DNA of 64,000 bases from an uncultured Draconibacterium sp. (GTDB taxonomy: Bacteria; Bacteroidota; Bacteroidia; Bacteroidales; Prolixibacteraceae): assembly GCF_963677565.1 (NCBI RefSeq), contig NZ_OY781981.1, positions 186,001-250,000 on the forward strand. Reading direction: 5' to 3'. Positions 43,906 to 53,568 of this stretch are shown piece by piece. The notes below the pieces were generated by a model. The model searched no databases and was not told where the DNA came from. It saw nothing but the letters and a program-made list of their open reading frames with translations. The translations under genes and the position numbers were made by a program. Numbering within the stretch: the stretch's first letter is position 1; every line of letters starts with the position of its first letter.

Positions 43906-45450
43906 TTAATTCTTTATTTGTGGGAAATAAATTTTAAATTTTGTTCCTTTATTCAATGCACTTTCAACTTTAATTGTTCCATTGTGAAGGTCTACAATTT
44001 TCTTCACATAGCTGAGTCCCAAACCAAATCCTTTTACATCGTGAACATTACCGGTAGGCACCCTGTAAAAACGATCAAATATTTGAGCCTGATGTTCTTT
44101 TGCAATTCCTATGCCATTATCCTGCACCGATATGAGAACCATATCTTTCCTATTCTCGGTTTTTACCCAAATTTCGGGTTTTTCCCTGCTATATTTCATT
44201 GCGTTGTCCAGCAAGTTAAAAATAACATTTGTAATATGCACTTCATCTCCCTTAATATGTGCATTTTCTGCCAAAATTTCGGTATGAAGTGCTCCATTCT
44301 TATTGTTAACCCGTAATTCGAAATTTGCTGTTACTGTTCTCACCATGGTATTGGCGTCGAACTCGCGAAGTTTAAGTTTTAATCGTCCCTCGTTAAAAAC
44401 AGCCATCTGCAACACCTTTTCTACCTGAAAACTCAAACGCTTACTTTCCTGGTTTATCACATTCGACACATGCTCGATAATCGAAGGAGTATTGGTAACA
44501 CTACCATCCTGCAACATCTGACTTGCCAGCGATATTGTTGAAATCGGGGTTTTCAGCTCATGCGTCATATTATTAATAAAATCGTTTTTAATGATCGACA
44601 ATTTTTTCTGCCGCATAATTACCATTAAGGCATAAGTAAAAATTGCAATCAACAATCCGGTTAAAATAATGGTAGGAATAATAGTTAATCCGGTTTGCCT
44701 GAATAGGTATCCTTTTTGATTGGGAAAATATACATTTAGATAATTGGGCTTGGCCCCTCCGTAATCGTTCTGAAACAAAAGCTGACTAAATTCTTTCGTG
44801 TTTTTTCCCACATGATAATCTTTCTCTCCAACTAAAATATCTTCTCTGCCAAGAGTGGCGTTGGTAACTGCATACTTATAATCCAGTTTAATTTCAGACT
44901 GATTCATAGCATGTGCGAGCAACTCTGTCAGACGCGTGGTATCAACTCGTTGCTCAATCGGTCGGTCTTCCAGGTACAAAATCTCAAAGTTTTTCCAGTC
45001 AACATCACGAAGCCATTGCTCTCTTCTGCGCTCAATTTCCTGACGATTCAATAACAGTTGTTCAATTGTTAAAAATCCACTTTCAGAAGCAGAAGTATCC
45101 TGGTATTGCATTCGATAGCTTTCTTCCAACTGACCGTAACCATTTTGTTGCGTAATCGAAAACTGAAAACTAAGCAAACTTCCACTGTTATTTCTCGGGA
45201 ATACACCACCAAACTCACTTGCATTGCCACTCCCGGGAATCTGGCCATTCCGAGCATACTGCCGTGCAATATATTCTTCATCAGCCTCTAACTGCCTGGC
45301 TACCTGAACCAGTGCATTGATTACCTGCTTATTAAATTGCTCCTCCCTGATATCTGCTGCCGATCTGATCATGGAAGCCTGTACCAATATCAAACCCGAC
45401 AGCACAACTGCCATCAAAACAATTAATGTTATTAGCATTTTTCGACTCAT
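43906..45450 (-). CDS. Sensor histidine kinase (RprX-like)
   Basis: 514 residues. An N-terminal TM helix (about 5-27), a periplasmic sensor domain to about residue 258, and a second TM helix (about 260-282). The HisKA motif is NNMTHELKTPISTIS (phospho-acceptor His), followed by the ATPase with N box (FNLLDNAMKYSREKP), G1 (VQDNGIGIAKEHQ) and G2 (GFGLGLSYVKKIV). Pairs with the downstream RprY-like regulator; matches the layout of RprX in Bacteroides. Confidence 0.9.
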   Translation of the reverse strand: MSRKMLITLIVLMAVVLSGLILVQASMIRSAADIREEQFNKQVINALVQVARQLEADEEYIARQYARNGQIPGSGNASEFGGVFPRNNSGSLLSFQFSITQQNGYGQLEESYRMQYQDTSASESGFLTIEQLLLNRQEIERRREQWLRDVDWKNFEILYLEDRPIEQRVDTTRLTELLAHAMNQSEIKLDYKYAVTNATLGREDILVGEKDYHVGKNTKEFSQLLFQNDYGGAKPNYLNVYFPNQKGYLFRQTGLTIIPTIILTGLLIAIFTYALMVIMRQKKLSIIKNDFINNMTHELKTPISTISLASQMLQDGSVTNTPSIIEHVSNVINQESKRLSFQVEKVLQMAVFNEGRLKLKLREFDANTMVRTVTANFELRVNNKNGALHTEILAENAHIKGDEVHITNVIFNLLDNAMKYSREKPEIWVKTENRKDMVLISVQDNGIGIAKEHQAQIFDRFYRVPTGNVHDVKGFGLGLSYVKKIVDLHNGTIKVESALNKGTKFKIYFPQIKN

Positions 45451-45572
45451 GCAGCAAAGATAATTTTATTGAAATGCTGAGATTATGGCACTTAACATTA
45501 TTTAACAGGATACAGTAATTTGTAAAATTAATTAACCAACCTCTCCCGTTTTAATTTACTAATTGACATTTG

Positions 45573-46145
45573 TTAGCTAATATCGTTTACAACCGTTTCA
45601 ATAACGGCAGGAAAATGCTGGTATTCCAGTTTGTGAACTTTTTCTGCAACCATTTCCGGAGTATCATTGGGCAGTACTTCGCATTTGGCCTGAAAAATTA
45701 TTTTCCCTTCATCGTAGTTTTGATTTACAAAATGAATGGTGATTCCGGAATGCGATTCTTTATTCTCAATTACAGCTTTATGAACATTCATTCCATACAT
45801 TCCTTTTCCACCATATTTAGGCAGCAAAGCCGGATGTATATTAATAATAGTGAAATTTTCGATCAGGTTTTCGGGGATTAGCCACAAGAAACCGGCCAGC
45901 ACGATAACATTCACTTTACGATTTCTTAATGTTTCAACAATTTCATTTGTATTGTAAAATAGGTCCCTGTTAAAAACAAAGGTTTCCACATTATTATTTT
46001 CAGCTCTTACCAGTGCATAAGCATCCGATTTGTTTGCCCACAGCGAATCCACTTTAATTTTTTCATTTTCAGAAAAGTACTTAATAATATTTTCAGCGTT
46101 GGTTCCCGATCCTGATGCGAACAATGCAATTCTTTTCTCTTCCAT
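45573..46145 (-). CDS. purN: Phosphoribosylglycinamide formyltransferase
   Basis: 190 residues. ALFASGSGTNAENIIKYF is the GAR-phosphate site, INIHPALLPKYGG holds the catalytic Asn-x-His, and HFVNQNYDEGKII the catalytic Asp. It adds the first formyl group in purine synthesis from 10-formyl-tetrahydrofolate. Divergent from acpP, an arrangement often seen in Bacteroidota. Confidence 0.94.
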   Translation of the reverse strand: MEEKRIALFASGSGTNAENIIKYFSENEKIKVDSLWANKSDAYALVRAENNNVETFVFNRDLFYNTNEIVETLRNRKVNVIVLAGFLWLIPENLIENFTIINIHPALLPKYGGKGMYGMNVHKAVIENKESHSGITIHFVNQNYDEGKIIFQAKCEVLPNDTPEMVAEKVHKLEYQHFPAVIETVVNDIS

Positions 46146-46248
46146 TTTAACGTTTCTTTAGACTGTAGAACTTTTAAACAATTCGTTCAATTTTAGGCAT
46201 TTAATTATCATATACCATTTAACGTTAACATCTTTTTTAATTTTTTTC

Positions 46249-46280
46249 TTGGAGATTTAAAGCGTAAATGTATTACTTTG
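46249..46280 (+). promoter_or_regulatory. Bacteroidota-type promoter of acpP-fabF-rnc
   Basis: TTG (46249-46251) and TTACTTTG (46273-46280, one base off TAnnTTTG) with a 21-base spacer; transcription would start about 40 bases before acpP. Confidence 0.6.
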
Positions 46281-46328
46281 CAGCGAATTATTTAAAACAA
46301 AATTTAGTATTAATTAAAATTAAGAATT

Positions 46329-46562
46329 ATGTCTGACGTTGCAGCAAAAGTAAAAGCAATAATCGTTGATAAATTAGGTGTTGACGAAAGTGAAGTAACT
46401 ACAGAAGCATCTTTCACTAACGATCTTGGTGCTGACTCACTTGACACAGTTGAATTAATCATGGAATTCGAGAAAGAATTTGATCTTGCTATTCCAGACG
46501 ACGAGGCAGAAAAAATTTCTACAGTAGGTGAAGCTATCGCTCACATCGAAGCTGCCCTTTAA
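46329..46562 (+). CDS. acpP: Acyl carrier protein
   Basis: 77 residues. [16 protein letters not shown] has the phosphopantetheine attachment Ser37 in the DSL motif; the acidic composition is typical. It carries growing acyl chains in fatty acid synthesis. First gene of acpP-fabF-rnc; fabF starts 38 bases later. Confidence 0.97.
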   Translation: MSDVAAKVKAIIVDKLGVDESEVTTEASFTNDLGADSLDTVELIMEFEKEFDLAIPDDEAEKISTVGEAIAHIEAAL

Positions 46563-46600
46563 TTTTTTAGCACAAGAAGTTATATTCATAGAATTCATTT

Positions 46601-47842
46601 ATGGAATTGAAACGGGTAGTAATAACCGGTGTTGGAACCGTTAATCCTTTAGGGAATTCCGTTGAAGAGTATTGGAATAATCTCAAGAACGGCGTAAGCG
46701 GAGCTGGGCCTATCACCCACTTCGACGCGTCGATGCATACTACAAAGTTTGCATGCGAGATAAAAGATTTCGATCCTCTTCAGTACATGGAGAAAAAGGA
46801 AATCCGCAAATACGACCTGTACACACAGTATGCATTTGCATCTTCAGAACAAGCCGTTGTTGACAGTGGCCTTGATCTGGAAAAAATTGACGGTGACCGA
46901 GTAGGCGTTATTTGGGGTGCAGGAATTGGAGGCTTGGAAACTTTCCACAAGGAAGTTAGAGCTTACAAAGAGGAGCGTCCTCGTTTTTCTCCGTTTTTTA
47001 TCCCTAAAATGATTGCAAACATTGCGGGTGGTCTTGTGTCCATGAAATATGGATTCAGAGGTCCTAACTATACCACAGTGAGTGCCTGTGCTTCAGCTTC
47101 TCATGCCATGATCGATGCGATGAATACCATTCGATTGGGAAAAGCCGACATGGTTTTGACAGGAGGTTCGGAAGCCGGTGTAAATGAATGTGGTATTGCA
47201 GGATTCAACTCGATGCGGGCTATTTCAACACGCAATGATGATCCAAAAACTGCTTCGCGTCCATTTGACAAAGACCGAGATGGTTTTGTTATGGGTGAAG
47301 GTTCAGCAGCGTTCATTTTGGAAGAATATGAACATGCTAAAGCGCGCGGAGCAAAAATTTATGCAGAAATTGCAGGTGGTGGCATGTCGGCCGATGCTTA
47401 TCATATGACTGCTCCTGATCCGGAAGGAAAAGGTGCTGGTTTAGTTATGAAATGGGCATTGGAAGATGCGGGGATAAAGCCGGAAGACGTTGATTATATC
47501 AACGTTCATGGTACTTCAACTCCTCTTGGCGACATTGCAGAACCAAAGGCTATTCTTAAAACATTTGGCGAACATGCTTACAAGCTAAGCATCAGTTCAA
47601 CCAAATCAATGACCGGTCACCTTTTGGGTGCTGCCGGGGCTGTTGAAGGACTTGCCAGTGTTCTTGCCATTATCAATGGGATTGTACCACCTACAATTAA
47701 CCACACTACACCAGACCCTGAAATTGACGATAAGTTGGATTTTACATTCAACAAAGCCAAAGAAAGGGAAATCAATGTAGCTATAAGCAATACATTTGGT
47801 TTTGGTGGGCATAATGCAACAGTAGTTTTCAAAAAACTATAG
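46601..47842 (+). CDS. fabF: 3-oxoacyl-[acyl-carrier-protein] synthase II
   Basis: 413 residues. Catalytic triad of KAS II: Cys163 in TTVSACASASHAM, His303 in NVHGTSTPLGD and His340 in KSMTGHLLGAAG. It condenses malonyl-ACP with acyl-ACP to lengthen fatty acids. In the acpP-fabF-rnc unit, 7 bases before rnc. Confidence 0.97.
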   Translation: MELKRVVITGVGTVNPLGNSVEEYWNNLKNGVSGAGPITHFDASMHTTKFACEIKDFDPLQYMEKKEIRKYDLYTQYAFASSEQAVVDSGLDLEKIDGDRVGVIWGAGIGGLETFHKEVRAYKEERPRFSPFFIPKMIANIAGGLVSMKYGFRGPNYTTVSACASASHAMIDAMNTIRLGKADMVLTGGSEAGVNECGIAGFNSMRAISTRNDDPKTASRPFDKDRDGFVMGEGSAAFILEEYEHAKARGAKIYAEIAGGGMSADAYHMTAPDPEGKGAGLVMKWALEDAGIKPEDVDYINVHGTSTPLGDIAEPKAILKTFGEHAYKLSISSTKSMTGHLLGAAGAVEGLASVLAIINGIVPPTINHTTPDPEIDDKLDFTFNKAKEREINVAISNTFGFGGHNATVVFKKL

Positions 47843-47849
47843 TAATACT

Positions 47850-48581
47850 GTGGTTAGAAAAATAGTACAACGAGTAAAACTCTTTTCGTCTGATCGAAAA
47901 GAGTTTTATTTGTTTTTAAAAGACCTCTTAGGATTTTATCCCCAAAACCTGCGTTTGTACGATCTTGCCTTTATACACAAATCGGCTTCGATGGTTGATT
48001 CGCAAGGCAATTTTGTAAACAACGAGCGCTTAGAGTACCTTGGCGACGCCATTCTTGGTGCCATAATAGCCGACTTTTTGTACAACCGTTTCCCGCAGGA
48101 AGACGAAGGATTTTTAACAAAAACACGCTCAAAACTGGTTAACCGCGCCATTCTTACTCAATTAACTCACGAAATGGGGCTTCATATTTTTATCGATTCA
48201 AACACCACTAAAAACATCGATAAAAGCCATATTTACGGAGACGCGCTTGAAGCACTTATTGGTGCCATTTACCTCGACAAAGATTATAAGGCAGCCAAAT
48301 ATTTCGTTACAAAAAAAATCCTTCCTCAGTTTGTCGATCTCAACGAAATTGAACAAGAAGACTCGAACTTTAAGAGTCAGCTAATTGAGTGGAGCCAGAA
48401 GAACAAACGTGAGATAGAGTTTGAAACTACCGAAGAAACTGACGAAAAACTAAAACAGCCGAAGTTTAAGGCTGTAGTAAAAATTGATGACAAAGAAATT
48501 GGCAGAGGTATTGGAACTTCAAAAAAAGAAGCTCACCAAAATGCCGCACGGGAAACATTAAAAAAACTCGACGAGCTTTAA
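47850..48581 (+). CDS. rnc: Ribonuclease III
   Basis: 243 residues with a GTG start 7 bases after fabF. RNase III signature NNERLEYLGDAILGAIIADF and the second acidic site YGDALEALIGAIYLDKDY give the metal centre; residues about 170-240 are a double-stranded-RNA-binding domain (KFKAVVKIDDKEIGRGIG, KKEAHQNAARETLKKL). It processes rRNA and some mRNAs. Confidence 0.95.
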   Translation: MVRKIVQRVKLFSSDRKEFYLFLKDLLGFYPQNLRLYDLAFIHKSASMVDSQGNFVNNERLEYLGDAILGAIIADFLYNRFPQEDEGFLTKTRSKLVNRAILTQLTHEMGLHIFIDSNTTKNIDKSHIYGDALEALIGAIYLDKDYKAAKYFVTKKILPQFVDLNEIEQEDSNFKSQLIEWSQKNKREIEFETTEETDEKLKQPKFKAVVKIDDKEIGRGIGTSKKEAHQNAARETLKKLDEL

Positions 48582-48645
48582 TAATTTTGCCGCTTCTCCA
48601 TCTTATTCTCATCGTTTATTAAATTTGCCCCGCAATAAATAATAC

Positions 48646-49332
48646 ATGGAAAGCATTTTAATCATAGGACTAGGTTTTTTTGCCCAGGGATTGTTCTTTA
48701 CCCGTACCATCGCTCAATGGTTTAAATCAGAGAAAGAAGGCGAAGTAATATCTCCTGTAATTTACTGGCAAATAAGTCTTGTAGCTTCAATTATGATGCT
48801 GACTTATGGAATTCTGCGCCACGACTTTGCCATTGTTATGGGGCAGTCGCTCGTGTACGGAATTTACATTCGCAATTTGCAGCTAAAAAATGTGTGGACC
48901 AAAATGCACTGGGCACTAAAAATCCTTGCCCTTATAATTCCGGTTGCTTATTGGGTTTGGCTGCTAACATCAGGTAATTTTGCAAATATTTTGCACAATG
49001 AGGATGTGTCACTATTCTGGATGATTTGGGGCACCACTGCACAAGTAGTTTTTATCTCTCGCTTTTTTTACCAGTGGATTCATTCTGAGAACAAAAAGGA
49101 ATCATTATTTCCACTTGGCTTTTGGATAATCAGCACCTGTGGTTCACTAATGATTTTTACCTATTCGATCATTCGTCTCGACCCTGTTCTATTCGCAGCT
49201 CATAGTTTGGGATTATTTACTTACATGAGAAACATTGCCTTGCATTACGGTAAAAGCAGTTTATTCGACAGGCTGAATAAAATTGCTGTGCTGCGTAAGG
49301 TTATCGGAAAGGTTTCGGATAGAATAAAATAA
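48646..49332 (+). CDS. Tandem lipid-A-disaccharide-synthase N-domain membrane protein
   Basis: 228 residues, about six to eight TM helices. Two copies of the LABN domain: the first about 1-95 (GLGFFAQGLFFTRTIAQWFKSE ... YGIYIRNLQL) and the second about 120-215 (GTTAQVVFISRFFYQWIHSE ... FAAHSLGLFTYMRNI). The LpxB glycosyltransferase part is absent, as usual for this stand-alone membrane family; a role in lipid A handling is inferred from the name-giving fusion only. Follows rnc by 64 bases. Two TAnnTTTG boxes (48582, 48620) precede it. Confidence 0.85.
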   Translation: MESILIIGLGFFAQGLFFTRTIAQWFKSEKEGEVISPVIYWQISLVASIMMLTYGILRHDFAIVMGQSLVYGIYIRNLQLKNVWTKMHWALKILALIIPVAYWVWLLTSGNFANILHNEDVSLFWMIWGTTAQVVFISRFFYQWIHSENKKESLFPLGFWIISTCGSLMIFTYSIIRLDPVLFAAHSLGLFTYMRNIALHYGKSSLFDRLNKIAVLRKVIGKVSDRIK

Positions 49333-49518
49333 AGGCCACTAACAAAATTGCGGCCTCGAAAAACATTGATAACATTATATATTGTTAACATCGCAATACA
49401 ATAAATACATTCGTAGTGCAGCGTGCTCAGATTCTAATGTTCTTATTTTTCGCTGATCTATATTTTATCAATTGCAGGCCTCAATCTTTCTCCATCTGGA
49501 TCCAGTTTACGCCTTATA

Positions 49519-51057
49519 CTATTCATCAAACAAGGGAACAAGCTCTTCAACCACCAGTGGTATTTTTTGATGCGCCATCCCGTTTTCTTCGTTATAATCC
49601 GACGAAGTAATTGCGATAACCAAATCCAGATCTTTCACAATCATTATGTACTGGCCGCCATAACCAAGCGCCAGAAACATGTCGTGCTCATCTTTGCTTC
49701 CGTGAACAGGATTTTCCCACCAGGCCCTGTTTCGTTTCGAACGGTACCACCACTGGAATCCGTAATCAAAAAATTCGGTTTCGGGTACGTGTGCTTTCCC
49801 CGACATTTCGATCCACTTTTTCGGAACAAGCTGTTCTCCGTTCCACACCCCCTTATTTGCAACCAGCAAGCCAATTTTAGCCATATCACGCGGTAGCATT
49901 TGTAGCTCACTCTGGCATGGCACAACGCCATTTTCTTTTTCCCACCGAAATTGTGAAATGCCCAGTTTGTTGAACAGTACTTCTTTTGCAAAATCGTCGG
50001 CCTGCTTTTCTTCAAGTGCATAAATTATACTCCCCAGCAGATTTGAATTGTTGCCATTGTAATTAAATTTTTCGCCGGGAGCTGACTCCAGTGGCTGTAC
50101 CAGCATTTGTTTTACCACGTCGTTCGGATTGTTTTTCTCAAACTCATCATCCTCCGGGAAACCGGAACTCATGGTTAAAACATGTTTCAGCGTGATTTTT
50201 TCTTTCTCAGGAGTAATTAATGAATCGTAATGCGGGAAGAAATTAAAAACAGGTGTATCGACCTCAAGATTGCCATGTCGCTCCAATGCAATTCCTAAAA
50301 GTAATGAAGTAATGCTTTTTGTGACGGAATGAACCGGGTGAAGTTGCATCCGGTTGTAATTGTAAAAGTATTCTTCCAGAATTAGCTTCTGATCTTTCAG
50401 AACCAAAAAAGATTCCAGTCGCCCGAAATCCTGCCGGATAATTCTTTCCATTAATTGGTAAAATGCAGCCGTATCTTTTAGTGCCCCGAATATGGAAGCG
50501 GTTTGCAGTTGATCAGATATATTTTCGGGCCGACGATACGAATATTTCACACTTCCATCTTTACCTCGTGGATACGGTGTAAACATTCGGTCTATATCAA
50601 AATTCTCATCACGAATAAAATCAATTCTCGCGGTATCCGAAGCATCTTCTTCATCCCAACGGGCTATTCCCCGAATCACTTGTTTATTTTGGTCAACCTT
50701 TCCCCGATATGTGCCGCCATCGTCATAAAACAAGTACAATTCATTAGTTGAATTGATGTATTGAACACTGTCGAAATTCCAGTAATCGTAGAAACGATTT
50801 TCCCAAAGAAAACAACCTCTTGCTGTGATTTTTCCCTGAGCTTCATTATTCACCATTAGAATAGGTTCGAGTGTTCCGTGCGGATATTTGATAGCGGTTC
50901 CTGCCGTAACTCGCCACAGTCCGTCAATTGAAACAAAGTGCCCAGTGTTTTGAATCTCTGGGTACTTGGTTACAGTGCGGAATTTTAGAGTTTGTGAACA
51001 CGCAATTAGATAAACCAAAATCCCTGTTATTGCGTAAAAAGTTCTGAAAATTTTCAT
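49519..51057 (-). CDS. Serine hydrolase (class C beta-lactamase fold) lipoprotein
   Basis: 512 residues from ATG 51057. Signal peptide ends in lipobox LIAC (Cys20). Residues about 30-165 form a beta-rich domain of unknown type. The beta-lactamase/esterase domain then has the catalytic Ser244-x-x-Lys247 (HSVTKSIT) and FNYNGNNSN as the candidate Tyr/Asn motif; the C-terminal part has YGGQYIMIVKDLDLVI. Members act as esterases or peptidases, not necessarily as lactamases. Preceded by an ExbB-like gene on the same strand. Confidence 0.85.
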   Translation of the reverse strand: MKIFRTFYAITGILVYLIACSQTLKFRTVTKYPEIQNTGHFVSIDGLWRVTAGTAIKYPHGTLEPILMVNNEAQGKITARGCFLWENRFYDYWNFDSVQYINSTNELYLFYDDGGTYRGKVDQNKQVIRGIARWDEEDASDTARIDFIRDENFDIDRMFTPYPRGKDGSVKYSYRRPENISDQLQTASIFGALKDTAAFYQLMERIIRQDFGRLESFLVLKDQKLILEEYFYNYNRMQLHPVHSVTKSITSLLLGIALERHGNLEVDTPVFNFFPHYDSLITPEKEKITLKHVLTMSSGFPEDDEFEKNNPNDVVKQMLVQPLESAPGEKFNYNGNNSNLLGSIIYALEEKQADDFAKEVLFNKLGISQFRWEKENGVVPCQSELQMLPRDMAKIGLLVANKGVWNGEQLVPKKWIEMSGKAHVPETEFFDYGFQWWYRSKRNRAWWENPVHGSKDEHDMFLALGYGGQYIMIVKDLDLVIAITSSDYNEENGMAHQKIPLVVEELVPLFDE

Positions 51058-51111
51058 AAAAAAAGGTTTTTGTGCAAATGGAAACAAGTGTCACATAAAA
51101 GCCAGGATGTA

Positions 51112-51516
51112 TTAATTCATCCTGGCTTTAATAACCTCTTTTATCACGTAGAACAGTATTAATGAGACGATGAATACCATGAATCCCCAAATGGGAGCGT
51201 AAAAACTTACAATGGCCCCACCCATCACAATTTGCGGAGAAATGTCGGCTGCCGCTTTAATGGCTTCAAGCGCCTGCACAATGCCAACAATCTGCGATAA
51301 CAATCCTGTGGCTAATGCCAAAGAGGCCGACATTTTAATTAATCCAACAAGTCTTGTATTAACTTGCTTTTTCGTTACGATTTCAAAAATTTTCCAGACC
51401 GCAATGCCAATTGCAAGCAATCCAAAAATTGAAATCCAGTGCATAAAAGGTCCTCCCTCATGGTAGGCTTTTAACATGTAGCGAAATCCGGTCTCTGTTT
51501 TGTCTAATTCAATCAT
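51112..51516 (-). CDS. Small MotA/TolQ/ExbB-like membrane protein
   Basis: 134 residues. About four hydrophobic stretches (24-43, 58-82, 95-112, 112-130). The central part (SLALATGLLSQIVGIVQALE, then AIKAAADISPQIVMGGAIVS) aligns with the ExbB/TolQ channel core, including the Asp-Ile-Ser turn, but the N-terminal and periplasmic parts of ExbB are missing. No exbD lies next to it. It could serve a partner elsewhere or be a derived protein with its own job. 54 bases upstream of the serine hydrolase. Confidence 0.7.
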   Translation of the reverse strand: MIELDKTETGFRYMLKAYHEGGPFMHWISIFGLLAIGIAVWKIFEIVTKKQVNTRLVGLIKMSASLALATGLLSQIVGIVQALEAIKAAADISPQIVMGGAIVSFYAPIWGFMVFIVSLILFYVIKEVIKARMN

Positions 51517-51727
51517 TTTTTTATCGTTTTAAAGTTACGATTGCAAACTAAACCATCCATTCAAAAGCACAGGAATTTTATCGTTTAACAACCTAAAAAC
51601 GGCAATCAACTGCAAAATGACTTCGAATTTCGGGTCTATTATCATAAACGGTTGTTAAGCCTTGTTTTCATGCTTTTTATCGACTGGATTTCTCTATGTT
51701 TAAAATCGTTTCTATTTTTAATATTTA

Positions 51728-52810
51728 ATGAATGGGCTACTACATATCGTACATAAAGTTCAAGGCTCGAAATGGCTTAGAATATTTTACCATCTTATAT
51801 TTTGGCTTGTTGTTGGTTCTTTCTATTTTCTGATTTTTAACTGGAACAGCGCTTTCCCTGAAGTTTCCGTCATTTTTACCATCGGTCTGCTTCCTGTTGC
51901 AATACTTGTTACATACCTGTTCAACTATCTGCTGGTGCCCAAATACCTTGGCAATAAAAGATACGGCAGCTTTCTATATCTCAGTTTTCTAACGCTGCTG
52001 GCGTCAACATGGTTGTCGTTTTTAATCGTGTTTTATGCTTTAATACACATCCTGACCAAAGAAGCCTATCTTGAACCGGCCGTTTTGCATCCCGAGCTCC
52101 AGGTAATTTCACTGAATTTTATCGTGTTTTTTGCCATTGCAGTAAAACAGATAAAACGTGCCTTTTTTATGCAGCAGGAAAAAAACGAGTTGGAGAAGGC
52201 CCAGCTGAATATGGAGCTGAAGTTAAAAGAAGCAGAACTAAAACTTCTGAAAGCACAGATCCATCCGCACTTTCTATTCAACACACTTAATAACTTGTAC
52301 GGACTCGCCATGGAGAAATCGGATGAAGCTCCGGCTCTTGTTTTACGCCTCTCGGATATTCTCGATTACATCTTATACCGTTGCAACGAAAAGCGGGTGC
52401 TGCTGTTCGATGAGATCAGCAACCTGAAAAATTACATTGCAATCGAAAAACTGAGGTATTCCGAAAAGCTGTCCGTTAATATCGATTTCCCAAAAGAAAC
52501 CGACAATCTGCAAATTGCACCGCTCCTGCTTCTTCCTTTTGTTGAAAATGCATTTAAGCACGGTGTAAGCAATCATCCGGGAAATCCGAGTGTTGACATC
52601 AGCATTAAAATAAAACATACGCATATGTTGTTTTGCATAAGCAATTCAAAGAATCCGGCCGTAGAACAAGTCCCTTCAGATTCTAAAGGCATAGGACTAC
52701 AAAATGTACAGAAACGACTTGAGCTGCTTTACCCGAACAAATACGAGCTGAAAATCGAAGAGAAAGAAGCTACTTTTTCCGTAACTTTATCCTTAGAATT
52801 AGCTGAATAA
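51728..52810 (+). CDS. LytS/YpdA-type sensor histidine kinase
   Basis: 360 residues. Four N-terminal TM helices (about 17-37, 48-70, 80-105, 125-142), a coiled coil (150-175), then the His_kinase domain with the acceptor His181 in IHPHFLFNTLNNLYG, and an ATPase with LLLPFVENAFKHG (N box) and SKGIGLQNVQKRLELLYP (G box). Partner of the LytTR regulator whose start overlaps the stop codon by one base (TAATG). The short helical sensor gives no clue to the signal. Confidence 0.92.
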   Translation: MNGLLHIVHKVQGSKWLRIFYHLIFWLVVGSFYFLIFNWNSAFPEVSVIFTIGLLPVAILVTYLFNYLLVPKYLGNKRYGSFLYLSFLTLLASTWLSFLIVFYALIHILTKEAYLEPAVLHPELQVISLNFIVFFAIAVKQIKRAFFMQQEKNELEKAQLNMELKLKEAELKLLKAQIHPHFLFNTLNNLYGLAMEKSDEAPALVLRLSDILDYILYRCNEKRVLLFDEISNLKNYIAIEKLRYSEKLSVNIDFPKETDNLQIAPLLLLPFVENAFKHGVSNHPGNPSVDISIKIKHTHMLFCISNSKNPAVEQVPSDSKGIGLQNVQKRLELLYPNKYELKIEEKEATFSVTLSLELAE

Positions 52811-53514
52811 TGTACCGGTGTATCATCATAGACGACGAACCAATTGCCATCCGTGTAATTCGAAATCATCTTTCGGTTTTCACCGATTTTGAGGTAGTTG
52901 CCGAATGCAGGAATGCATTGGAAGCAATGCCGGTTATACAGAAAGAAAACATCGATCTGATGTTTTGCGATATTCAGATGCCGCAAATTACCGGAGTCGA
53001 TTTTATCCGTTCTCTGTCGTATCCGCCCAAAGTTATTTTTACCACTGCTTATCGCGATTATGCCATCGATGCTTTTGAATTAAACGTGGTTGACTACCTG
53101 CTAAAACCCATCTCATTCGAACGTTTTACAAAGGCAATCAACCATTTTCTTGAACTTGAAGCGCCACAAAACACGCTCTCCGAACATGTTTCAACCAATA
53201 ATAATCGTGATTTCATTTTTCTGAAAGCAGATAAAAAACACTACAAAGTTAACCTGGCCGATCTTCTCTATTTCGAAAGCCTGGGCGATTATGTAATTGC
53301 CTACACCACCGATCAAAAAATTATAACCAAAGAACGCATTGGGCACCTTCCCGATATTCTACCGGCTGGTTCTTTTCTGCAAATTCATCGCGGCTATATT
53401 GTTTCAATCGATAAAATAGAATCGATTGGTGCCGGCTTCGTGGAAATTAATGGGAAGAAATTACCTGTTGGCAGAAATTACAAACCCCGGCTTCAGAAAT
53501 TGTTGTCGAGTTAA
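52810..53514 (+). CDS. LytTR-family response regulator
   Basis: 234 residues. Receiver domain with phospho-acceptor Asp54 (LMFCDIQMPQITG) and KPISFERF; the C-terminal LytTR DNA-binding domain spans about 130-234 (FLKADKKHYKVNLADLLYFE, GRNYKPRLQKLLSS). The overlap with the kinase gene shows translational coupling. Binding sites could not be seen in the window. Confidence 0.93.
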   Translation: MYRCIIIDDEPIAIRVIRNHLSVFTDFEVVAECRNALEAMPVIQKENIDLMFCDIQMPQITGVDFIRSLSYPPKVIFTTAYRDYAIDAFELNVVDYLLKPISFERFTKAINHFLELEAPQNTLSEHVSTNNNRDFIFLKADKKHYKVNLADLLYFESLGDYVIAYTTDQKIITKERIGHLPDILPAGSFLQIHRGYIVSIDKIESIGAGFVEINGKKLPVGRNYKPRLQKLLSS

Positions 53515-53568
53515 ACCTTTCCTATTTTAATCTGTTTTACCTACTTTTAAAACCGCATTCTAAACCGC

